Shown here: in pieces, positions 8,141-12,898 of the stretch | Layout of the letters: each line of letters begins with the position of its first letter | Numbering within the stretch: the first letter of the stretch is position 1 | Assembly (NCBI GenBank): GCA_015499995.1 | Contig: JADNRV010000794.1 | Coordinates: 1-12,898 of the forward strand | DNA length: 12,898 nucleotides | Source of the DNA: Flammula alnicola | Lineage: Eukaryota; Basidiomycota; Agaricomycetes; Agaricales; Strophariaceae | Reading direction: 5' to 3' | Notes under the pieces: generated by a model | Told to the model about the DNA's origin: nothing | Databases searched by the model: none | Seen by the model: the letters and a program-made list of their open reading frames with translations, nothing else | Made by a program: the position numbers and the translations under genes

Positions 8141-8166
8141 AATCTGGGGGAGAGGGTAAAGACCTC

Positions 8167-8174
8167 GGCTCTAT
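8167..8174 (+). repeat. Target-site duplication, right copy
   Basis: GGCTCTAT, identical to 6981-6988. It is also the first part of the tRNA-like repeat copy that starts here. Confidence 0.75.
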
Positions 8175-8470
8175 ATTTACTTTTTTTGACAAAAGATTTC
8201 TATGGTATCTAAAACTGCTCAAATCAGGCAATATATGATGCTGATGTAATTTGGTGCATGCATATCTAGAATTTTCTTAAATTTCTGGATCTGATGGTAC
8301 CTATCTTGATCCTGAATCTCATCACATCAGTGACAAAATAGATAGAGATATTTCTGAAAAAAAAGTATATAGAGTACTTATTTTTGTAGATTAAAAAAGT
8401 TTCTCTGGTGTAGTGGTTAAGTGGTCTGTGACAGCATCTTCTGCAATGCTTTAAGCTTCTTTGTATGAAA
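8167..8470 (+). repeat. tRNA-like (SINE-type) repeat, copy B
   Basis: Begins GGCTCTATATTTACTTTTTT, corresponding to GGCTCTATAACTACCTTTTT of copy A. Shared landmarks include CAATATATGATGCTGAT, TTGGTGCATG, CTTAAATTTCTG, TCTGATGGTAC, CCTGAATCTC and ACAAAATAGATAGA. The A-box TGGTGTAGTGGTTAA starts at 8406. The B-box is not recognisable here, so this copy is more decayed at its 3' part than copy A. The right limit is approximate. Confidence 0.65.
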
Positions 8471-8789
8471 CAAATTTCCTTTTCATTAGTTATTCCTATG
8501 ACCACTATAGCAAGAGAAAGTATATCAATGAAACAGCCTGTTACGATCGCACCTGGTTCGCGCACGCACGCTCGTACGCACGTACTTTTTCTCTTTACTT
8601 ACGCTAGCTATGCACCTTCTATCCACTTCTGATCCCATCATTTGCCGCATAGCTCTCCCCCATATCCTGTTTCCGTTATATGTTTCACTTTTATCTGTTT
8701 TACATCCATCGGCTTCGCGATGGATATCTTACAAGTATCATAACACATCTGAGACGTGTTCTATCTATTACTCCGGACTCGCTACTTAG

Positions 8790-8797
8790 TATAAATA
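8790..8797 (+). promoter_or_regulatory. TATA box of the 5' LTR
   Basis: TATAAATA, 34 bp before the predicted transcript start at 8824. That start is fixed independently by its complementarity to the primer-binding site. Confidence 0.75.
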
Positions 8798-8823
8798 CTA
8801 GAGTAGCATACGATGTATTCTTT

Positions 8824-8834
8824 AGCTAGATCTT
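8824..8834 (+). promoter_or_regulatory. Predicted RNA 5' end acting as self-primer
   Basis: AGCTAGATCTT is exactly complementary to the 11 nt at 8996-9006 next to the LTR. In Tf1-type elements the first bases of the mRNA fold back to prime reverse transcription. The position downstream of the TATA box agrees. Confidence 0.75.
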
Positions 8835-8995
8835 GAGAATCACATCTTGAGTACCTAGTACAACTTGATCCCTCTTGAACACTCTAAGTCGTTTGCGAAT
8901 GCTTAGGTGACTTCGAATCTCGACCTCAGTCTTGAAGTACGACTTAGGCATTATTTATCCTACCAGATATTTTATTGCTTGTCAAGTCGTAACAA

Positions 8996-9006
8996 AAGAT
9001 CTAGCT
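8996..9006 (+). promoter_or_regulatory. Self-priming primer-binding site
   Basis: AAGATCTAGCT, starting 2 nt after the LTR end (8994). It is the exact reverse complement of 8824-8834, and the match stops at both edges (8995 and 9007 do not pair). It is not an obvious match to the 3' end of a host tRNA. Confidence 0.75.
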
Positions 9007-9037
9007 CCCTCTCTACCCCGCTTGCTACCTAGCATAG

Positions 9038-9412
9038 CGGTCATCCCACTTTGACACCACGACATCCCGAAGAACTATCAGAGCACCCAGTGCAACCCCT
9101 AGCCCAGAACCTGAAAGACTCGTTGAGGATACTACCACCCAACGCCCAGAAACTACTACTAAGCAATACACCAGAGTAGGAAGAACAGAAAGAAGAACTT
9201 CTGTATCTTCATCATCGAACGAAGAATTCCACGAAGCCAGTGAAGGCCCCGATCCAGAAGAACTACTATCCGCCAGTGTCTTCTCTGAAGAAACGCGATC
9301 AGGAAAAACTGTAACTTTCCTACCCCTTGAAGCACCGCCACCAGATCCGACACCCGGATCAACTGAAGAAACTCGACCTGACACATTTGATTCCGAGATC
9401 TCATCAACTGAA
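9038..9412 (+). other. In-frame 5' extension of gag without ATG
   Basis: The gag frame is open from just after a TAG at 9035-9037 and reads into the first ATG at 9413 without a stop. The translation has SRRTIRAPSATPSPEPER and then an acidic, serine-, threonine- and proline-rich stretch, as expected for a Gag N-terminus. An ACG codon at 9059-9061, just before the TSRR sequence, may be a mutated ATG or a non-AUG start. This is an inference; no ATG lies in frame here. Confidence 0.55.
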
Positions 9413-10342
9413 ATGCCATCCGCAACAACCGAAACCCTTACCAGTGAAATCAACACTACCTTAGAAAACATGGACGAAGGAACATCCACAGGACCCATCT
9501 CGAATAACTCCCAAAAAGAGTTGAACCTGAACCGACCCAAAACCTTTGATGGAGAAAACGCCAAGTTCCAATCATGGATGAGATCCGTCTATCTCTATCT
9601 AAATATAAACAGAAAAGTCTTCGACACCGACGAAAAACGGATAGGATTTACCCTATCCTTTATGTCGGAAAAAGCAGCAAATACATGGAGAGAAGAATTT
9701 CTAGACTCCCACATTGACCACACCACGTTCAAAATGGACCTTGGAACCTGGGAAGATTTTCTAAAGAAACTCATCAAAGATTTCGAAATCTCAGACGAAA
9801 AAGGAGATGCCTTTGAACAACTCCACTCGATCAGACAAGGAAACAAATCAATCGATGAACACATCTCTGCATTCAAATTACTCGTAATCAAGACAGGAAT
9901 GAAAGAACAATTCGCCTTAACAGACCTCTTTGCAAGGTCGATCAACCCGGGACTCCGAGGAGACATCTATGACAAAGTCGAAACCCTCCCTGACACCCTC
10001 GAAAAATGGTACGAAGTTGCCAAAAATTATGCTACCAGATGGAGCATAAGAAATAGAATGAAGGCACGACAATCTGGAAAGATCCCAATTCCCGTCAAAA
10101 CTGAAAAAAGAACCTGGAACTTCACCAGACCCACACCCCGCGACCCAAACACCATGGACATTGATGCCATGAGCGTCGAAGAACGAACTGAACTCATGCG
10201 GAAGGGCGCCTGCTTCTTCTGCAAGGAACAAGGACACCGAGCAGCTGACTGCCCAAAGAAGAAAGGCAAACAGCCAGCCAAAAAATATGAACCACCAGCC
10301 AAAAAGAAATACAACGCCAAGGATGCGCATGCCCACATCTGA
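9413..10342 (+). CDS. gag: Gag polyprotein (capsid and CCHC nucleocapsid)
   Basis: The product of 309 residues from the first ATG forms the particle that packages element RNA in the cytoplasm. Residues 40-205 are a retrotransposon-Gag capsid domain, with conserved FDG (45-47), a tryptophan in FQSWM (52-56) and the helical stretch around LKKLIKDFEI. Residues 267-280, CFFCKEQGHRAADC, form a CX2CX4HX4C zinc knuckle, followed by a lysine-rich tail. NTMDIDAMSVEERTELMRKG just before the knuckle is typical of fungal gypsy Gags. The true start is probably further upstream, because the frame is open from 9038. The TGA at 10340 is probably a CGA-to-TGA change: the frame continues for 23 codons to TAA at 10412-10414, so the protein is slightly truncated. 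Gag lies just before pol, which is in the -1 frame. Confidence 0.92.
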   Translation: MPSATTETLTSEINTTLENMDEGTSTGPISNNSQKELNLNRPKTFDGENAKFQSWMRSVYLYLNINRKVFDTDEKRIGFTLSFMSEKAANTWREEFLDSHIDHTTFKMDLGTWEDFLKKLIKDFEISDEKGDAFEQLHSIRQGNKSIDEHISAFKLLVIKTGMKEQFALTDLFARSINPGLRGDIYDKVETLPDTLEKWYEVAKNYATRWSIRNRMKARQSGKIPIPVKTEKRTWNFTRPTPRDPNTMDIDAMSVEERTELMRKGACFFCKEQGHRAADCPKKKGKQPAKKYEPPAKKKYNAKDAHAHI

Positions 10343-10414
10343 GCCTTGATTGAAGATATGGAAGAAGAAGAGCAGAACGACCTATTTGGTCGTTTGGCAA
10401 CGACGGATTTTTAA
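10343..10414 (+). pseudogene. Former C-terminal tail of Gag after a TGA
   Basis: In frame with gag after the TGA at 10340-10342, 23 codons (ALIEDMEEEEQNDLFGRL and a short end) run to TAA 10412-10414. The acidic tail is a plausible Gag end. A single C-to-T change of CGA would explain the early stop. Confidence 0.6.
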
Positions 10415-10431
10415 AAAGGAGAACTGAATCG

Positions 10432-10788
10432 ATGTCAGTCTCTCCATATTTATCTATTTACTCAGTACTGGTGGCAGATATCCGAAATAAAACTATGTTA
10501 TTACCATGCTCGATATCTCAAGGCCCCACTGAAAATAGAAAAATCATCGAAGCCAAAGCCCTGCTTGACTCTGGAGCAGGAGGACTTTTTATCGACCGAC
10601 AATTCGCTGAAGAAATGGGACTCGAGCTCACCAAACTCGACGAACCACTCCTAGTAAACAATGTCGACGGAACCCGAAACAAGGAAGGAACGATTACCCA
10701 TTACGTCGAGTTGGATTTTAGCATCAAAACAAAACAACTCGTCAACAACTTAAGGTTACAGGGCTTTCCAAAAACCAAATCATCCTAG
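10432..10788 (+). CDS. pol: Pol start: retropepsin-like aspartic protease
   Basis: The frame opens at ATG 10432, 17 bp after the original gag stop, in the -1 frame relative to gag; the frame is also open upstream into the gag end. Residues 43-55, ALLDSGAGGLFID, hold the catalytic DSG (D46) of a retroviral-type aspartic protease that acts as a dimer to cut Gag and Pol. NNVDGTRNKEG (76-86) is the flap-side region usual in fungal gypsy proteases. The frame is lost at about 10749, so the last residues here (after about 106) are out of frame. The second conserved protease motif, ILGFPWL, lies in the next frame at 10782-10802. The protease is therefore complete in content but broken by one base. 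Confidence 0.85.
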   Translation: MSVSPYLSIYSVLVADIRNKTMLLPCSISQGPTENRKIIEAKALLDSGAGGLFIDRQFAEEMGLELTKLDEPLLVNNVDGTRNKEGTITHYVELDFSIKTKQLVNNLRLQGFPKTKSS

Positions 10789-11570
10789 GTTTCCCATGGC
10801 TCCAAAAAGAGAACCCGATAATCGACTGGAAGGCTGGAACCCTGACCTGGAAACCTCGACCGCAATCAAACAAAAGAGGAACTTCTCTGGACTCTTTCCA
10901 AAAAAGGAATTACCCAAAGGGATTCATTTAGGAATACCTTGAAGGCAACAATTGAAGAAATCACAGACGAACAAGCAAACGGACCAAGGATTGAACCATA
11001 TGATGAGTCAACCCCAATATTGGAACTAGCGGACCTCCCTCTCACCTCCAACGAGTGACGGAGACCTCTACTGACACGGACAAACTCGAGGAGCTTCTAA
11101 TTTCTTCAATGAATCTGACGGAAGAAGAAGAAATCTATATTAACCTCAAAACGACAACCTCCCAAACCTTGGCGCTAAAACATGAAACACCAAAAGAAGG
11201 GAGAACCTTGGAACAGATGATACCGGCAAATACCACGACTACCTGGACCTATTCGATGAAAAGACAGCAACCGATTTCCTATATCCCGATCATGGATCAT
11301 AAATCGAAATGAAAGAAGGCTTCGAACCAAAGGTTTTCAAAGCCTATAATCTATCGCAACCGGAAGAAATCGAACTGGACAAATTCATAAGTCAAACCTG
11401 GAAAAAGGATATATCAGACCATCGAAATCTCCCATGGGATCTTCATTTTTCTTTGTTCAAAAGAAAGATGGGAAACTCAGACCCTGTCAAATTATCGGTT
11501 TCTGAATGATTGGACCATCAAAAATGCCTACCCACTACCACTGATCCCGGAACTATGGACAAACTGAAGG
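10749..11570 (+). pseudogene. pol: Pol middle part, protease end to RT fingers, many frameshifts
   Basis: Recognisable Pol sequence continues through changing frames: ILGFPWLQKENPIIDWKAGT (10782 on), an acidic linker (TIEEITDEQANGPRIEPYDE from 10948; MNLTEEEEIYINL), LEQMIPA (11209-11229), YLDLFDE, then the RT start [13 protein letters not shown] (11354-11392), [11 protein letters not shown] (11455-11487) and [19 protein letters not shown] (11496-11552). The steps go 1,0,2,1,0,2,1,0,2,1,0,2,1, always by -1. Candidate sites are 10749, 10900-10905, 10938-10939, 11053-11055, 11228-11230, 11269-11270, 11294-11295, 11301-11303, 11394-11396, 11489-11491, 11555 and 11569-11570. As written it cannot be translated as one protein. 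Confidence 0.85.
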
Positions 11571-12898
11571 CGCCAAATATTTCACTAAACTCGATGTCCG
11601 ATGGGGATACAACAATGTTCGAATCCGAAAAGGCGACGAATGGAAAGCGGCTTTTAAAACCAACAAGGGACTTTTCGAACCCACAGTCATGTTCTTCGGA
11701 ATGTGCAATTCCCCAGCCACCTTCCAAGGAATGATGGATGACATCTTCAAAGACATGATGTCAGAAACAGGCATCGAACATTGGATAATCATCTATATGG
11801 ACGACATCCTGATCTTCTCCAAGGATAAACTCAGATTGCGAGAATACACAAAACGCGTCCTCCAACGCCTCAGGGAAAACGACCTCTATCTGAAACCGGA
11901 GAAATGTTTTTTCGAACAACTAAAACTGGAATACCTGGGAATGATCATCGAAGAAGGCCAGATCTCGATGGATCCTTCGAAGCTCAAAGGCATCCGAGAT
12001 TGGCCAATTCCCAAAACAGTCAAGCAGGTCCGATCATTCCTGGGCTTCGGCAACTTCTACCGGCGATTCATCCGGGCATATTCAGAAATAGCCCGATCAC
12101 TAAATGAATTACTAAAAAAGGACAAGAACTTCGACTGGACTACTGCAGCCCAAAAATCATTCGACGAACTGAAGAAACGGTTTACTGAAGAACCCGTCTT
12201 GATAATGGCAGACACCTCCAAGCCCTTCCTCATCGAGTGTGATGCTTCTAAATATGCATCTGGAGCAGTCCTGATGCAAGAAGACTCAAACGGACAACTA
12301 CACCCTTGCAGTTTCATTTCGAAAACCTTCTCACCAGCCGAACGAAACTATGAGATCTATGACAGGGAACTTCTAGCAATGATCAGAGCCCTGCAGGAAT
12401 GGCGACACTATATTCAAGGCTCCCAGTTCACGACAATAATCCACTCAGACCATAAAAACTTGATGTATTTCAGATCGACACAGAAACTAAATCGAAGACA
12501 AGCCAGATGGTCGCTCTACCTATCCGAATTTGATATCAAATTGATCCATCAAGCAGGAAGCAAGATGGTTCAATCTGATACCCTGTCCCGACGACCAGAC
12601 TTCATCCCTGACGAGGACCACGACAATGAAGACCAAACCTTACTACCAGAAAACCTATTCATCAATCTAATCGACCTCGACCTCCAAGAAAAGATTGCTT
12701 CCTCGGAGAAATATGACACGGAAGCAACAGAGGCAATCAAACGTCTATTGGATGATGGACCAAAGAACTTGCAAAACGACCTTGAAGACTGGACAATCGA
12801 AGACCTAGACGGAAAGGACATGCTCTTTTATAAAGGCAAGAATTATATACCGGACGACCGGAACCTACGTCGAGAAATTGTGAAGAGATACCATGATA
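11545..12898 (+). CDS. pol: Pol: reverse transcriptase and RNase H, into integrase (partial)
   Basis: An open frame of 451 codons runs off the window end. It starts inside the RT palm: FTKLDVRWGYNNVRI (11581-11625, catalytic D at 11593), then YMDD (11794-11805, the two catalytic aspartates), KPEKCFFEQ, and the thumb motif FLGFGNFYRRFI (12034-12069). A complete RNase H follows, with D at 12241 (ECDAS), E at 12367 (YDRELLA), D at 12448 (HSDHKNL) and D at 12577 (DTLSRRPDF). It copies element RNA to DNA in the particle. After an acidic spacer the sequence reaches RREIVKRYHD, the entry to the integrase zinc-binding domain, where the window ends. There is no start codon at its beginning because the frame is a continuation of the frameshifted pol; the first ATG is at 11689. 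Confidence 0.92.

Larger units (their letters stand above)
6989..8166. mobile_element. hAT-like non-autonomous element with GGACTCC arrays
   Basis: The left end CAGTACTTTACCCTC (from 6989) and the reverse complement of the right end, GAGGTCTTTACCCTC (from 8166), start inverted repeats of about 39 bp at roughly 74% identity (6989-7027 and 8128-8166). Directly outside, GGCTCTAT is repeated at 6981-6988 and 8167-8174, an 8-bp duplication typical of hAT elements. Inside the ends, 7019-7253 and 7856-8140 are arrays of GGACTCC, GGAGTCC and close variants, roughly twenty in the left array alone. The centre (7263-7854) holds no transposase and includes an inverted copy of a tRNA-like repeat. Protein translations rich in WTPPDSMW-like repeats are by-products of the array, not genes. 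Confidence 0.82.
8539..8994 (+). repeat. 5' LTR of the Ty3/gypsy element
   Basis: The 456-bp repeat is bounded by perfect 8-bp inverted ends TGTTACGA (8539-8546) and TCGTAACA (8987-8994). It has TATAAATA at 8790-8797 and the predicted RNA start at 8824. The first 50 bp are unusually CpG-dense (CGCGCACGCACGCTCGTACG region). The R-region start AGCTAGATCTTGAGAATC parallels AGCTAGTTCTTGAGAATC in the solo LTR at 2530-3038, so the two belong to related families. The matching 3' LTR is outside the window. Confidence 0.9.
8539..12898 (+). mobile_element. Ty3/gypsy LTR retrotransposon, 3' end beyond window
   Basis: Order: 5' LTR (8539-8994), self-priming PBS (8996-9006), gag (open from 9038, stop 10340-10342 or originally 10412-10414), then pol with protease, reverse transcriptase and RNase H, the window ending near the first zinc-binding histidine of integrase. 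This order (protease, RT, RNase H, integrase) is that of Ty3/gypsy. The self-priming site is characteristic of the Tf1/sushi group of chromoviruses, so a chromodomain may follow beyond the window. CpG sites are frequent, unlike in the older element at 1285-3739, which suggests a younger insertion. The target duplication cannot be tested without the 3' LTR. Confidence 0.93.

Noticed and set aside
8266..8565. 99-residue minus-strand open frame before the 5' LTR
   Set aside because: It runs across the LTR border and the tRNA-like repeat, has no motif and is tyrosine/isoleucine-rich as expected from AT-rich DNA.
9025..10400. Minus-strand open frames opposite gag
   Set aside because: They are antisense shadows of the gag coding sequence; no motifs, and gag itself has a capsid domain and a CCHC knuckle.

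Overview
The window looks like transposon-packed, gene-poor DNA from a basidiomycete fungus, most likely an agaricomycete. The main grounds are the style of the Ty3/gypsy Gag and Pol proteins at the right end, a degraded RecQ-like helicase fragment of a kind I associate with agaricomycete genomes, and the AT-rich, CpG-poor state of the older sequence. I see no intact host gene, no rRNA and no canonical tRNA. Everything that can be named is a mobile element, a broken gene or a repeat.

Left part (1-4120). A 266-bp MITE (61-326) has 26-bp terminal inverted repeats and a TA duplication. A 487-bp MITE (792-1278) has 13-bp perfect terminal repeats and an 8-bp duplication, GTTGCACA. It abuts the 3' LTR (1285-1730, minus strand) of an old retrotransposon. 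That element carries a decayed gag (about 3739 down to 1766) that ends just before a polypurine tract, with no pol in between, so it looks like a gag-only, non-autonomous element. A related solo LTR (2530-3038, plus strand) sits antisense inside the gag and is flanked by the 5-bp duplication GTGAT. Next comes an inverted array of the word AACTGGTCT (3746-4112).

Middle part (4120-8538). There is a RecQ-like helicase pseudogene (minus, 4251-4628), an unrecognised coding-like relic (plus, about 4843-5218), and a long AT-rich stretch with little structure apart from a GAAG/CTTC tandem array (6679-6810). A 1178-bp hAT-like element (6989-8166) with 8-bp duplication GGCTCTAT follows; its two ends are dense arrays of GGACTCC/GGAGTCC. 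A repeat with a tRNA-like pol III A-box occurs twice in opposite orientation, once inside this element (7623-7320) and once directly after it (8167 to about 8470). Both copies have the same 239-bp spacing from GGCTCTAT to the A-box.

Right part (8539-12898). This is the 5' two-thirds or so of a younger Ty3/gypsy element: 456-bp 5' LTR, an 11-nt self-priming primer-binding site complementary to the predicted RNA 5' end, gag with a CCHC knuckle, protease, reverse transcriptase and RNase H. The window ends at the start of the integrase. The self-priming arrangement is of the Tf1/sushi chromovirus type. The protease-RT linker region (10749-11570) needs about twelve one-base frame corrections, all in the same direction and all compatible with shortened homopolymers. 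This looks more like a consensus-sequence artefact than natural decay.

The broadest pattern is that four different non-autonomous elements each carry a cluster of their own short palindromic or inverted word.
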